Notes: generated by a model not told the origin, from the sequence alone. Positions 1 through 9,108 are shown, counted from the first letter of the stretch. The stretch: 64,000 bases of DNA from Geodermatophilus ruber (GCF_900114385.1 NZ_FOSW01000001.1:1-64000), one strand, 5' to 3'. Numbers and translations are program-made.

Positions 1-542
1 AAGCCGTTGACCGAGACGGAGAAACCGAACCCGAAGTCCTCGCTGAACCACGGGATGATCATGAAGATCAGGTACGCGACGACGCTGCCGGCCACCACGT
101 AGTCACCCAGGGACAGCTTCTTCGGGTCGAAGCCCACCGAACCGCCCGTCCCGGCCGGCCGGCCGTGCGGGTGCTGCCCGTACGGCTGCTGCTGCCCGTA
201 GCCGGGCTGCTGCACGTAGGGCGGCTGGGGCTGCCCGTAGCCGGGCTGCTGCGGGGGCTGGGGCTGCCCGTAGCCGGGCTGCTGCGGGGGCTGGGGCTGC
301 CCGTAGCCGGGCTGCTGCGGGGGCTGAGGCTGCCCGTAGGGCTGCTGCGGGGGCTGAGGCTGCCCGTAGGGCTGCTGCGGGGGCTGCGGCTGGCCGTAGC
401 CCTCCGGCGCCTGGCCGTAGCCCTGGGGCGGCTGGCCGTAACCCTGGGGCGGCTGGCCGTAGCCCTCCGGCGTCGGCGAGCCGGACGGCTGCTGGCCCTG
501 CCCGTACCCCCCGGGCTGCGACGGGGGCTGACTGGACGTCAT
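1..542 (-). CDS. Gln/Pro/Gly/Tyr-rich membrane protein, C-terminus cut by window edge
   Basis: The frame opens at ATG 542 and runs off the left edge without a stop, giving 180 visible residues. Residues 1 to about 130 are low-complexity, built of GYGQPPQ heptads and then [15 protein letters not shown] units. A short basic linker with [11 protein letters not shown] follows, and then a hydrophobic segment ([18 protein letters not shown]) that is probably the first transmembrane helix. This architecture, a flexible disordered cytoplasmic tail ahead of membrane helices, is common in actinobacterial membrane proteins of unknown role. It lies downstream of, and in the same direction as, three other membrane protein genes, 115 bases away. 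No function is assigned. Confidence 0.8.
   Translation of the reverse strand, partial: MTSSQPPSQPGGYGQGQQPSGSPTPEGYGQPPQGYGQPPQGYGQAPEGYGQPQPPQQPYGQPQPPQQPYGQPQPPQQPGYGQPQPPQQPGYGQPQPPQQPGYGQPQPPYVQQPGYGQQQPYGQHPHGRPAGTGGSVGFDPKKLSLGDYVVAGSVVAYLIFMIIPWFSEDFGFGFSVSVNG
231..475 (-). repeat. In-frame tandem repeats in the Q/P/G/Y tail
   Basis: Units beginning with ctgcccgtag start at 231, 264, 297 and 330 (33-base period, 11 residues). The period then becomes 30 bases (330, 360, 390) and 21 bases (390, 411, 432, 453). All periods are multiples of three, so unit gain or loss keeps the reading frame. The units encode YGQ-containing peptides. Confidence 0.85.
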
Positions 543-657
543 CGTTCGGCTCTCCTCAGTAGTTGCTTTCCGCGTCGCGCATCGTGGTCGCACCGGTGCG
601 GCGGGCGCAACACCGCCGCGCCCCGGTATACCCCCACGAGGGGAGACGCACCGGGCA

Positions 658-1503
658 TCAGTCGAACAGCGCGGCGCACCGGCCGCGCAGCTCCTCCTGC
701 GCACGTCCCCCGCAGGTGCTGCCGTACTCCTCGTAGGCGCTGCCGACGTCGGCCTGCAGGTAGAGGTCGTCGCACGCCGCCAGGGAGCCGTCCGCGCAGT
801 CGTCGGCGAGCTGGTCCAGGCCGAACTCGAACTGCGGGTCGGACGGCTCGATCGGCAGGGGCACCGACGAGTCCCCGGGCGAGAACGCCTGCCCGGTGAC
901 CGGCTCGGCCGAGCCCGTGACGACCAGCGCCGCCCCGGCCACGGTCGCGACCACGAGGACCGCACCGGCCGCCACCCAGCCGGGTCCGCGGCCGACGACG
1001 GCGTCCGGGCCCGCACCGGCGGGGCGGGCGAGGACCCGGGCGACCGCCCGCTCCGCCGCCCGGCGCTCCCCCGCCCCGTACCAGCGCCGGGACGGGCCGG
1101 CACCGGCGAGGACGACGACCGCTCCGCCGGCGAGGACGAGCAGGGCACCGATCACCGTGCGGGCCACATCCCGGTCCTGCAGCAGCTCGGTGACCACGAC
1201 GACGGTGGCCAGCACCGCCAGGCCGAGCGCCGATACCGCCAGCAGGCGCCCGCCCCGGCCGCCCAGCGCCGCGGCTCCGCCTCCGACCAGGCCAGCGACC
1301 GACGGCACGGCGAGGAGCGCGGGCAGCAGCTCGGCGTCGTGCCGCCACCAGCCGGCCTCCCCGAGCAGGTCGCCGAGCCCACCGGTGGCGGCGGCCAGCA
1401 GCACGGCCACGACCAGGAGGAAGCTCAGCCCGGCCGCGACGAGCAGCGTGGGCGGTGGGACCGGTGCGGCCGGCCGGCCCGGTGCGGGTGGGCGCAGGTT
1501 CAC
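658..1503 (-). CDS. Membrane protein with Cys-rich extracytoplasmic C-terminal domain
   Basis: A 281-residue protein of unknown function. The GTG start at 1503 overlaps the upstream stop as GTGA, which decides the start. About four hydrophobic segments can be seen: near residues 20-40, 60-80 and 90-110 and near residue 180. The last 60 residues are polar and hold four cysteines in the pattern [13 protein letters not shown]...STCGGR...RGRC, which probably form disulfides outside the cell. Similar Cys-containing tails (C..ACDDLY...YEEYG.TCGGR) are found at the ends of many actinobacterial membrane proteins. It is the last gene of a tightly coupled three-gene operon. Confidence 0.7.
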   Translation of the reverse strand: MNLRPPAPGRPAAPVPPPTLLVAAGLSFLLVVAVLLAAATGGLGDLLGEAGWWRHDAELLPALLAVPSVAGLVGGGAAALGGRGGRLLAVSALGLAVLATVVVVTELLQDRDVARTVIGALLVLAGGAVVVLAGAGPSRRWYGAGERRAAERAVARVLARPAGAGPDAVVGRGPGWVAAGAVLVVATVAGAALVVTGSAEPVTGQAFSPGDSSVPLPIEPSDPQFEFGLDQLADDCADGSLAACDDLYLQADVGSAYEEYGSTCGGRAQEELRGRCAALFD

Positions 1504-2132
1504 CACGCACCCCCGACCGGGGCGGTCACCGGGCGCTGCGCGGCCCGGTCGGCCAGCGGCGCGACGAGCAGGGCCACCAGCCCCGGCAGGCCGGCGATCA
1601 GGGCCAGGGTGGCCAGGACCCGCCCGGCGCCGGTGGCGGCGACCTCGGGGTCCTCGGCCGCGACGCGCACCAGGTCGAGGAAGTGCCCGGCGTAGCCGAG
1701 GACCAGCCAGACGACGCCGACCGTCACCGAGACGGCGAGGACGGCGGCCGCACCCGCGACGGTCCGCAGCCGCACCGACCACCGGGCGACGGCGGCGAGC
1801 ACGGCGGCCGCCAGGAGCAGCACCGCGGCGGCGACCATCGGCAGGCCGAACTCCGGCGCCGGGAGGAAACCGGCCCCCGCGCCCCCCCAGCCGGTGGACG
1901 AGTAGCGGACCTCGCCCTCCCGGGCGACCGAGACCAGGTCGAGGAACGGGGCCAGCGCCAGCAGGGTGCCGCCGACCAGGAGCAGCCCCGCGGCGACCAG
2001 CCGCAGCACGCCCGCCACGTCCACCGAACGGCGCGGCAGCACGGGGCCACCGCCCCCCGGAGGCGCCGACGCGGCCCAGGCGACCGGGGACGGCGGCGCC
2101 GCCGGCTGCCCCCAGGGACCGGGCGCGCTCAC
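1500..2132 (-). CDS. Four-helix membrane protein, unknown function
   Basis: A 210-residue protein starting at GTG 2132, which overlaps the stop of the upstream gene as GTGA. A Pro/Gly/Ala-rich N-terminal tail of about 35 residues precedes four hydrophobic helices. The layout is helix, a polar loop of about 35 residues (LVSVAREGEVRYSSTGWG), helix, helix, polar loop, helix. The same helix-loop-helix-helix-loop-helix order is seen in the gene upstream, so the two may be distant paralogues. No catalytic motif is visible. Confidence 0.65.
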   Translation of the reverse strand: MSAPGPWGQPAAPPSPVAWAASAPPGGGGPVLPRRSVDVAGVLRLVAAGLLLVGGTLLALAPFLDLVSVAREGEVRYSSTGWGGAGAGFLPAPEFGLPMVAAAVLLLAAAVLAAVARWSVRLRTVAGAAAVLAVSVTVGVVWLVLGYAGHFLDLVRVAAEDPEVAATGAGRVLATLALIAGLPGLVALLVAPLADRAAQRPVTAPVGGAW

Positions 2133-2749
2133 CGGGCGCCCCACGGCACGTCGGCCGGGACGCCGGCCGGTGCCGGACGCATCCCCACCGTCGCGAGGAC
2201 CGCTGCCCGGCCACGCCGCGCCGTCAGGGCGGCCGCCACGGCCAGCAGCGCCCCGGCCCCGGCCGCGCCCGGCACCGGCCCCCACCAGGTGGCGAACTCC
2301 TCCTGCGCGACGCCGAGGGCGAAGTCCGCGGAGCCCACGGCGACCTGCACCCCGGTCACCCCGGCGAGCAGCCCCCCACCGGCCAGGGCGAGCAGCTGCG
2401 CTGCCGTGGCCCACCGACCCGGCAGGTCGGCCCGCGCCCCCAGCAGCGCGGCCAGGGCGGCGGCGGTCAGCAGCAGCACGGCCGACGTCACCGGCCCGGT
2501 CCAGACGAGGGAGGGCCAGGCCCACGGGTCGCTGCCGTCGTAACCGGTGAGGACCTCGCCGCCGGCGACGCGCACGATCGACTCGGTGGCGCCCTCCTCG
2601 GCGGATCGCACCGTGCTCAGGCTCAGCCCCAGCGCCAGCGTTCCGGCGAGCGCGGCCGCGACCGCCAGGCCGGCCGACACCTGCCGCACCGCCACCGGGC
2701 GGAGCACCCGCACGCCCTGGGGCGAACCCTCCTGCCCCGCGACCGTCAT
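2129..2749 (-). CDS. Four-helix membrane protein, first gene of a three-gene operon
   Basis: A 206-residue protein. ATG 2749 is chosen because GGAGGAG lies five bases upstream; a start 48 bases further out lacks a ribosome binding site. A basic N-terminus of about 20 residues is followed by a helix, an extracytoplasmic loop with GYDGSDPWAWPS, two helices, a second loop (GSADFALGVAQEEFATWWG) and a last helix. It is chained to the next two genes by GTGA overlaps, so the three products are probably made together and may form one membrane complex. The function is not recognised. Confidence 0.65.
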   Translation of the reverse strand: MTVAGQEGSPQGVRVLRPVAVRQVSAGLAVAAALAGTLALGLSLSTVRSAEEGATESIVRVAGGEVLTGYDGSDPWAWPSLVWTGPVTSAVLLLTAAALAALLGARADLPGRWATAAQLLALAGGGLLAGVTGVQVAVGSADFALGVAQEEFATWWGPVPGAAGAGALLAVAAALTARRGRAAVLATVGMRPAPAGVPADVPWGAR

Positions 2750-2875
2750 CGCGCTCCTCCGCGCCGCACTGCACATCCCTCGATCCGGCCTGCGCACCGG
2801 TCGGCGCGAACCGAGGTCTTCCTACCCGGCCCGGGTGACACGGCCGGCCCGGCACGCCGCTCGCTACCGAGACGA

Positions 2876-2915
2876 CGCGGGTCCGACTCCCCCGATCGGG
2901 GAAGCCGGACCCGCG
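2876..2915 (-). terminator. Hairpin terminator of sucCD
   Basis: Stem of 10 pairs (2876-2885 with 2906-2915) with an inner TCCCC/GGGGA stem, 47 bases beyond the sucD stop. No clear T run follows, as is usual in high-GC actinobacteria. Confidence 0.65.
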
Positions 2916-2962
2916 TTGCGGTCCCGCGTGCTCAGGCGCCGGGTCGATGCGGCGCCTCTCGC

Positions 2963-3841
2963 TCAGGCGCCGACGATCTCCCGCATGAGGCGGGCGGTCT
3001 CCGACGGCGTCTTGCCCACGCGCACACCGGCGGCCTCGAGGGCCTCCTTCTTGGCCTGCGCGGTGCCGGCCGAGCCGGAGACGATGGCGCCGGCGTGGCC
3101 CATCGTCTTGCCCTCGGGCGCGGTGAAGCCGGCGACGTAGCCGACGACCGGCTTGGTCACGTTGGCCTTGATGAAGTCCGCGGCCCGCTCCTCGGCGTCG
3201 CCACCGATCTCACCGATCATCACGATGGCCTCGGTCTCCGGGTCGTCCTGGAAGGCCTGCAGGCAGTCGATGTGCGTGGTGCCGATGACCGGGTCGCCAC
3301 CGATGCCGACGGCGGTGGAGAAACCGATGTCCCGGAGCTCGTACATCATCTGGTAGGTCAGCGTGCCGGACTTGCTGACCAGCCCGATCTTGCCCTGCTG
3401 GGTGATGTTGGCCGGGATGATGCCGGCGTTGGAGCGCCCGGGGCTGATCAGGCCGGGGCAGTTCGGGCCGATGATGCGGGTCGAGCCGCCCTGGGCGTGC
3501 GCCCAGAAGTAGGTCGAATCGTGCACCGGGATGCCCTCGGTGATGACGACGGCGAGCCCGATCTGGGCGTCGACGGCCTCGATGACGGCGTTCCTGGCGC
3601 CGGCCGGCGGCACGAAGATGACGCTGACGTCGGCGCCGGTCTCCTTCATCGCCTCGGCGACGCTGCCGAACACCGGCACGGCGGCGCCCTCGAAGTCGAC
3701 CTTCTGGCCGGCCTTCTTGGGGTTCACGCCACCGACGATCGACGTGCCCGAGGCGAGCATGCGCTGGGTGTGCTTGCGCCCCTCGGAGCCGGTCATGCCC
3801 TGGACGATGACCTTGCTGTTCTCGTTGAGGAAGATCGACAT
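2963..3841 (-). CDS. sucD: Succinyl-CoA ligase (ADP-forming), alpha subunit
   Basis: A 292-residue subunit of the TCA-cycle enzyme that interconverts succinyl-CoA and succinate with ADP/GDP phosphorylation in the cytoplasm. The CoA-binding Rossmann domain starts with [11 protein letters not shown], and IIGPNCPG follows. The ligase domain carries the phosphohistidine in [11 protein letters not shown] (His249). Length is normal for the family. It sits 89 bases downstream of sucC, with which it forms the alpha2beta2 or alpha-beta enzyme, and is followed by a hairpin terminator. Nothing unusual. Confidence 0.97.
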   Translation of the reverse strand: MSIFLNENSKVIVQGMTGSEGRKHTQRMLASGTSIVGGVNPKKAGQKVDFEGAAVPVFGSVAEAMKETGADVSVIFVPPAGARNAVIEAVDAQIGLAVVITEGIPVHDSTYFWAHAQGGSTRIIGPNCPGLISPGRSNAGIIPANITQQGKIGLVSKSGTLTYQMMYELRDIGFSTAVGIGGDPVIGTTHIDCLQAFQDDPETEAIVMIGEIGGDAEERAADFIKANVTKPVVGYVAGFTAPEGKTMGHAGAIVSGSAGTAQAKKEALEAAGVRVGKTPSETARLMREIVGA

Positions 3842-3930
3842 CTCTCTGGTGTCCTGTCTGAGTAGAAGGACCTCGCCCTCCTCACCCCTCGCACGCTCGG
3901 GGCGAGCCTCTGGACGAGGCCGAAAGACGA

Positions 3931-5094
3931 TTAGGCGGCGGCGAGCTCGGCGGCCCGGCGCGCGGCGCCGTCCATCGTGTCCACCAGGGTCACCAGCGGG
4001 TGGTTGGCCTCGGCGAGGATCCGCCGGCCCTCCTCCACGTTGTTGCCGTCGAGCCGGACGACCAGCGGCTTGGTGGCCTCGTCGCCGAGCAGCTGCAGGG
4101 CGTGCACGATGCCGTTGGCGACCGCGTCGCAGGCGGTGATGCCGCCGAAGACGTTGACGAACACGCTCTTCACGGCGGGGTCGGACAGGATGATGTGCAG
4201 GCCGTTGGCCATCACCTCGGCCGAGGCGCCACCGCCGATGTCGAGGAAGTTGGCCGGCTTGACGCCGCCGAACTCCTCACCGGCGTAGGCGACGACGTCC
4301 AGCGTGCTCATGACCAGGCCGGCACCGTTGCCGATGATGCCGACCTCGCCCTCGAGCTTGACGTAGTTGAGGTCCTTCTCCTTGGCCGCGGCCTCGAGCG
4401 GGTCGGCGGAGGCGGTGTCCTCCAGCTGCTCGTGGCCGGGGTGCCGGAAGCGGGCGTTGTCGTCGAGGGTGACCTTGGCGTCGAGCGCGAGGACGGTGCC
4501 GTCGGGGGCCTTGGCCAGCGGGTTGACCTCGACCAGCGTGGCGTCCTCCTTGCTGAAGACGTCCCACAGCTGCACCGCGATGGCGATGACCTGGTCGCGC
4601 ACCTCGGCCGGGAAGCCGGCCGCGTCGACGATCTCGGCAGCCTTCTGGGTGTCGACGCCGACCGTGGCGTCCACGGGGATGCGGGCCAGCGCCTCGGGCT
4701 TGCTGACCGCGATCTCCTCGATCTCCATGCCGCCCTCGACGCTGGCCATGGCCAGGAAGGTGCGGTTGGCGCGGTCGAGCAGGTAGGAGAAGTAGTACTC
4801 CTCGGCGATGTCGCTGGCCTGGGCAACCATCACGCGGTGCGTGATGTGGCCCTTGATGTCCAGCCCGAGGATGTTCTGGGCGTGCTCCCGGGCACTCTCG
4901 GCGTCGTCGGCCAGCTTGACGCCGCCGGCCTTGCCGCGGCCGCCGGTCTTCACCTGCGCCTTGACGACGACGGGTGCGGCGATCTCCCGTGCGATCGCCT
5001 CCGCCTGCTGGGGGGTCTCGGCGACACCGCCGGGGAGAACGGGCACGCCGTGCGAGGCCAACAGGTCACGGGCCTGGTACTCGAAGAGATCCAC
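3931..5094 (-). CDS. sucC: Succinyl-CoA ligase (ADP-forming), beta subunit
   Basis: A 387-residue beta subunit that supplies the ATP-grasp nucleotide site. The N-terminus [12 protein letters not shown] and the segment [17 protein letters not shown] are family signatures, as are VEVNPL and [24 protein letters not shown] and FVNVFGGI follow in the C-terminal half. The start ATG 5094 gives the standard length. It is the first gene of the sucCD pair. A gap of about 145 bases separates it from the upstream B12-binding-like gene. Confidence 0.97.
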   Translation of the reverse strand: MDLFEYQARDLLASHGVPVLPGGVAETPQQAEAIAREIAAPVVVKAQVKTGGRGKAGGVKLADDAESAREHAQNILGLDIKGHITHRVMVAQASDIAEEYYFSYLLDRANRTFLAMASVEGGMEIEEIAVSKPEALARIPVDATVGVDTQKAAEIVDAAGFPAEVRDQVIAIAVQLWDVFSKEDATLVEVNPLAKAPDGTVLALDAKVTLDDNARFRHPGHEQLEDTASADPLEAAAKEKDLNYVKLEGEVGIIGNGAGLVMSTLDVVAYAGEEFGGVKPANFLDIGGGASAEVMANGLHIILSDPAVKSVFVNVFGGITACDAVANGIVHALQLLGDEATKPLVVRLDGNNVEEGRRILAEANHPLVTLVDTMDGAARRAAELAAA

Positions 5095-5239
5095 GAGCAG
5101 TCACCGTAGCCCGCCGGTAACCGCCTCGCCGCCCCGGCGTTCGAGCGGTGGGCGGCATCACACCCGACCGGGTGCCGGCGTGGCCCGGTGGCGCGGAGCC
5201 CTCTGCTGACGACGGCGCTGCTCAGGCGCGCGCACGCGG

Positions 5240-5641
5240 TCAGCGGCGGACGGCCCCGGGACCGACCCGCTCGCGCAGCCAGCCGGCGATGTCCGCCACC
5301 GGGGCGGCCGGGGGGAAGAGCCGGGTGAGGCCGGGCAGCGCCATCCCGGTGTCCTCGCCGCCGCCGAACACGACCACGTCGTCGTCCACGCCCCGCTCGC
5401 GCATCAGCTCGGCGAGCCGGGCCAGCAGGGCGGCGGGCTCCGCGGGCAGGACCGGGAGGCCGACCGCGTCGGCGTCCTCCTGGACGAGGGTGTCGACGAT
5501 CTGCTCGGGGGTCTGGTGGCGGCCGGCGTAGACGACCTCCATCCCGGCATCGCGCAGCGCACGGGCCACGGTCTCGGCCGCCCGGCCGTGCCCGTCCTCC
5601 CCCGGCGTGGCGATCACCACCCGGATGCGTTCCTCACCCAC
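5240..5641 (-). CDS. Free-standing cobalamin-binding-like domain protein (methylmalonyl-CoA mutase C-terminal type)
   Basis: A 133-residue single-domain protein. It aligns by eye with the B12-binding domain found at the C-terminus of methylmalonyl-CoA mutase: VVIATPGEDGHGRAAETVARALRDAG, then YAGRHQTPEQIV and VVFGGGED. The canonical D-x-H-x-x-G cobalt-ligand motif appears as DGHGRA, so His is kept but the Gly is Ala. The expected Ser of the SxL motif (usually GLSIL) is Pro here (GLPVLP). Real binding of B12 is therefore uncertain. No mutase large subunit is nearby. It may be a regulator or a chaperone-like paralogue. Confidence 0.75.
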   Translation of the reverse strand: MGEERIRVVIATPGEDGHGRAAETVARALRDAGMEVVYAGRHQTPEQIVDTLVQEDADAVGLPVLPAEPAALLARLAELMRERGVDDDVVVFGGGEDTGMALPGLTRLFPPAAPVADIAGWLRERVGPGAVRR

Positions 5642-5677
5642 CCGGCCACCCTAGGCAGCAGGCGGGTGCGGCTCCCG

Positions 5678-6712
5678 TCAGCGCGGGCGGTGCACACGCT
5701 GGGCCAGCACGGTGAGCGCGGTGTACCCGAGGCCGGCCAGGAGCAGGCCGACCCCGGGCAGGGTCCACTCCAGCTCCGCGGAGACGGCGGCATCGCGCAG
5801 GCCCGCGAGCCCCGCGGCGAGGACGACGGCGGTGATGGCCAGCAGCCCGCCGACCGCCGCCAGCCGGGGCCGCAGCGAGGGGGCCAGCACCGAGCACAGC
5901 ACGATGGCCCCGGCGAGCAGCAGGCCGCCGAGCAGCGCGAGCCCCGGCCGCTCCAGCAGGCCCTGCGCCCCCTCCTGCTCGACCACCGTCTGCAGGCCGG
6001 TCGACGGGTCGGTGACCAGCCGGTCGGGCACGTCGGCGGCCGGCAGGACGAGGCAGAGCACCGTGCCGACGCCGAGCAGCGCGGCGGCCCCCGCCAGCGC
6101 CGGGCGGGCGGGGTCGAGCGACCCGCCGTCCTCCATGACCGTGCGCCCCCACGACGCGAGGGCGAGCGCTCCGGCGAGCACGGTGAGCGCGAGCCCCACG
6201 GCGCCGAGCACCCAGCCGGGACCGATCTCGACCGAGCTGGTGAGCACCCGGCGGCCCGCGAGCACCTCGAGGCCGGGGCGGACGGTCGAGGTACTGGCCC
6301 GGTACAGCTCGATGAGCAGCAGGCCGAGCGCCAGCGCACCGCCCACGCCGGCGTACGCGAGGCCGAACCGGGGGACCCGGCCAGCGGCCAGCCCTGCCCC
6401 GACCAGCGCGCCGGCCACCGGCACGACGGCGGCGGCGAGCACGCTGCCGACCCCGGTCCCCAGCGAGACCTCCTGGCCCCCGACGACGAGGTAGGTCGGG
6501 AAGACGGCGACCAGGCCGGCCAGGCCGGCCAGGACCAGCAGCGCCCCCGCGATCCGCGCAGCCACCGGCGCTCCGCCCACGACCAGCTCGTCCCGCGGCG
6601 CGGGGCGGGTCGGAACGGCCGCGCGCGGCGAGCGCCGGGCCGTCGCCGTCCGGCCCCGTCCGGCACCGGCGGCGGGTCGGTTGCGGGTGGGCCCCTCACT
6701 GCGGCTGGCCAC
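5678..6712 (-). CDS. Multi-spanning membrane protein, unknown function
   Basis: A 344-residue protein. The first 45 residues are basic and Arg/Pro-rich. About eight hydrophobic helices follow, with a soluble extracytoplasmic loop near residues 225-260 (PDRLVTDPSTGLQTVVEQEG). No motif ties it to a transporter family. It is divergent from the lipase gene that starts 180 bases away on the other strand, and is probably monocistronic. A role cannot be given. Confidence 0.7.
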   Translation of the reverse strand: MASRSEGPTRNRPAAGAGRGRTATARRSPRAAVPTRPAPRDELVVGGAPVAARIAGALLVLAGLAGLVAVFPTYLVVGGQEVSLGTGVGSVLAAAVVPVAGALVGAGLAAGRVPRFGLAYAGVGGALALGLLLIELYRASTSTVRPGLEVLAGRRVLTSSVEIGPGWVLGAVGLALTVLAGALALASWGRTVMEDGGSLDPARPALAGAAALLGVGTVLCLVLPAADVPDRLVTDPSTGLQTVVEQEGAQGLLERPGLALLGGLLLAGAIVLCSVLAPSLRPRLAAVGGLLAITAVVLAAGLAGLRDAAVSAELEWTLPGVGLLLAGLGYTALTVLAQRVHRPR

Positions 6713-6892
6713 GGTCCCCTCCTCGGATGGGTCACGGATCGGCCTCGATCGGCCCGGCTGGACGACGGCTGTGTGACGACTGACACACCCGGGATTTACG
6801 GTTCGGTGAACCGGGCATTACCCGGAGGTGTCGCCGCAGGCCCGAGTCGAACCCCAGCTCCGCCGACGGCCCTGAACGGGAAGGGACGAACG

Positions 6893-7789
6893 ATGCGTCC
6901 GCTCAGCGATCCGGGCTCGGATCCAGCGTCGCACACCGCGGACGCCGGGCCGGGGTCGCCACCAGGCTCTCGGCGCTCACTGGTCACCCGCGCCGCACTG
7001 ACCGGTGGGATCACCGAACTGGCCCTCGTCGGGGCGCACGCGCTCATGTACCCGCTCGGCACCCGCACCGAGCAGTTGCGGCCCGATCCGCGCCGCCGGC
7101 CCGGCGAGCAACCGCCGAGCGTCCGCGCACTCTTCGCCGCCGACCCGCTGGCCGCCCGGGTGCCGGTCGTGCTCGTGCACGGCTTCATCGACAACCACTC
7201 GATCTTCGCGGTGATGCGCCGCGGCCTCCGCCGTCGCGGGTTCGCCCACGTCTGCTCCTGGAACTACAGCCCGCTGCTCGGCGACGTCGCCCGCGGTGCC
7301 CGTGACCTCGGCGCGCACCTCGAGCGGATCTGCGAGCAGACAGGGCATGACCGCGTGCACGTCGTCGGGCACAGCCTGGGCGGCCTGATCGCCCGCTACC
7401 ACCTGCAGCGCCAGGGCGGCGACCGGTGGATGGAGTCCCTGGTGACCCTGGGGACCCCGCACCAGGGCACGCTGCTCGCGCACCTGGTGCCCTCGCCGCT
7501 GATCCGCCAGCTGCGGCCGGGGTCCCGGGTCCTGCGGGAGCTGGACGAGCCGGCCCCGGGCGTCCGCACACCGGTGACCGCGATCTACAGCGACCTGGAC
7601 CAGGTGGTGCTGCCGACCACCGCCGGGCGCTGCGACCACCCGCACCTGCGCGTCCGCAACGTCCTCGTCCGCGGGGTGGGCCACATGTCCCTCCCGTTCC
7701 ACCGCTCCGTGGTCGACGAGGTTGCCGCGACACTGGCCGGGCTGCGCCCCCACGGCGGGACCGCGCCGGCCCCTCTCGCGGTCGCCTGA
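6893..7789 (+). CDS. Alpha/beta-hydrolase, triacylglycerol lipase/PGAP1-like
   Basis: A 298-residue hydrolase. The start ATG 6893 has an AGGGA ribosome binding site. After a 30-residue polar N-terminus the core opens with VVLVHGFIDNHSIF, which provides the oxyanion HG, followed by the nucleophile elbow GHSLGG (Ser161). The catalytic acid is probably in IYSDLDQVV and the His in GVGHMSLPFH. The sequence TLGTPHQGT matches bacterial lipases of the EstA/LipB type. No strong signal peptide can be seen, although residues 40-55 are mildly hydrophobic. The gene stands alone, ahead of an M23 peptidase. The substrate is probably a lipid ester, by family only. Confidence 0.85.
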   Translation: MRPLSDPGSDPASHTADAGPGSPPGSRRSLVTRAALTGGITELALVGAHALMYPLGTRTEQLRPDPRRRPGEQPPSVRALFAADPLAARVPVVLVHGFIDNHSIFAVMRRGLRRRGFAHVCSWNYSPLLGDVARGARDLGAHLERICEQTGHDRVHVVGHSLGGLIARYHLQRQGGDRWMESLVTLGTPHQGTLLAHLVPSPLIRQLRPGSRVLRELDEPAPGVRTPVTAIYSDLDQVVLPTTAGRCDHPHLRVRNVLVRGVGHMSLPFHRSVVDEVAATLAGLRPHGGTAPAPLAVA

Positions 7790-8058
7790 CCGCCTGACCC
7801 GCCACCCGGCTGCCGCAGCACTGCGGCGACCGGGCATGGGCTGCGCCACAGCGCCCGCACACCCGACCCAGCTCACACCGTGCAGACAAAGCGATACGGA
7901 GTGTCGCTGACGGGCGGCGACCTGACCGATCGTTACGGTCCGATCACGGCACCGGTAACCACCGGCGGGCGTCGCAGCACCGGACACCCTCGCCGCCGTC
8001 GCTCCCCTGGCGGGTTGCCCTCGGCACCCCGGCGGAGGCGCCGAGGGAAGGGGCTCCG

Positions 8059-8856
8059 GTGACACCGCAGACTGGTGCCGCGCTGCTGGAGCGGCGCGGG
8101 ACCGACCGCGACGTCACCGCATCGGCGGCCCCGGCGCCCCGCACCGCCGTCCGCCCGCCGGCCCCCGCGGACGCCGGACCGACGCCCCCCGCGCGGCGGC
8201 GCGGCGTGCCCCGCCCGCCCGGCAGGCGCGGCCCGCTGTGGCTGGCGGCGCTGGTCGCCGGAGCGCTCGTCGCCGCCCTGCCCAGCACCATGACCGCCGA
8301 GTCCACGCCGGTGGCCGCCGGCGCCGCCGACTACGGCCTGGGCGTCGCCTCCGACCTCGGCGTGACCGGGGACATGGAGGACGCCAGCGTCCGCCAGGGC
8401 ATCACCGAGGCGCAGGCCCGGGTGCGGCTGGAGGAGCTCGCCGCCTCCCGCGCCGCCCGCACCCCCGCCACCGTGCTCCCGGCCCAGGGCCGGCTCACCA
8501 CCTGCTTCTGCATGCGCTGGGGCTCCATGCACTACGGGCTCGACCTCGCCGGCCCGCTCGGCACGCCGATCTACGCCTCCACCGACGGCGTGGTCATCCG
8601 GGCCGGCCGCGCCTCCGGCTACGGCAACGCGGTCTACATCCAGGACGCCGACGGCAACGTGCACATCTACGGCCACATGCGCTACTACGACGTGCAGGCC
8701 GGGGACCTGGTGCGCGCCGGGGACCAGATCGCCAAGATCGGCAACGAGGGCTTCTCGACCGGGCCGCACCTGCACTACGAGATCCACCGCGGCGGCATGA
8801 CCGGCCGGCCCATCGACCCCCAGGAGTGGCTGGCCGAGCGCGGCGTCCACATCTGA
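8059..8856 (+). CDS. M23 family metallopeptidase, membrane-anchored or secreted
   Basis: A 265-residue cell-wall hydrolase-like protein. GTG 8059 opens a Pro/Ala/Arg-rich tail, one hydrophobic segment (residues about 59-75), and an alpha-helical stalk (VRQGITEAQARVRLEELAA). The LytM/M23 domain follows, with zinc-ligand motifs HYGLDLAG (H-x3-D) and GPHLHYEIH (HxH), plus the typical ASTDGVVIRAGRASGYGN and YGHM segments. It should cut peptidoglycan cross-links outside the membrane. The 269-base leader holds an inverted GTTAC/GTAAC pair (7932-7936 and 7955-7959), which could be a regulator site. I saw no c-di-AMP riboswitch. Confidence 0.9.
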   Translation: MTPQTGAALLERRGTDRDVTASAAPAPRTAVRPPAPADAGPTPPARRRGVPRPPGRRGPLWLAALVAGALVAALPSTMTAESTPVAAGAADYGLGVASDLGVTGDMEDASVRQGITEAQARVRLEELAASRAARTPATVLPAQGRLTTCFCMRWGSMHYGLDLAGPLGTPIYASTDGVVIRAGRASGYGNAVYIQDADGNVHIYGHMRYYDVQAGDLVRAGDQIAKIGNEGFSTGPHLHYEIHRGGMTGRPIDPQEWLAERGVHI

Positions 8857-8866
8857 CGGCGCTACT

Positions 8867-9058
8867 TCACTTCGAGTTCTCCCAGGCGGCCATCGCCTCG
8901 TACATCCCCCGGCCGTAGAGGTAGGTGCCCACCGACCGCTCGAGGTCGCTGACGAAGGCGTGCAGCTGCGCGTCGGGTTCGGCCCAGTCGAAGCCGCCGG
9001 TCCCGTCCTCGTCACGGCCGTCGAGCGAGGTGATCGCCGTGTGGATCAGCGAGGCCAC
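8867..9058 (-). pseudogene. Truncated dihydrofolate-reductase-family (RibD C-terminal-like) protein
   Basis: The 63-residue frame reads like the first third of the actinobacterial dihydrofolate reductase family: TAITSLDG near the N-terminus, GGFDW, and the signature DLERSVGTYLYGRGMYEAM. Complete members are about 180-200 residues. This frame stops after AAWENSK, 11 bases from the end of the convergent M23 gene, so the nucleotide-binding and catalytic remainder is gone. A remnant, not a working enzyme, is the likely reading. Confidence 0.7.
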
Positions 9059-9108
9059 GTCGTCTCCCGGTCAGCAGGCGCCAGAGCGCCCCACTCCACC
9101 AGGGAGTG

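Noticed and set aside
896-3865. A 989-codon open frame on the plus strand, and other long frames opposite real genes
   Set aside because: It lies antisense to sucD and three membrane-protein genes and has an Arg/Pro/Gly-rich composition. In very GC-rich DNA such frames arise from codon bias; no domain is visible.
7790-8058. Possible c-di-AMP (ydaO-type) riboswitch before the M23 peptidase
   Set aside because: Such riboswitches often precede cell-wall hydrolases, but I could not find the conserved GGGGTGAAT-like and terminal motifs.
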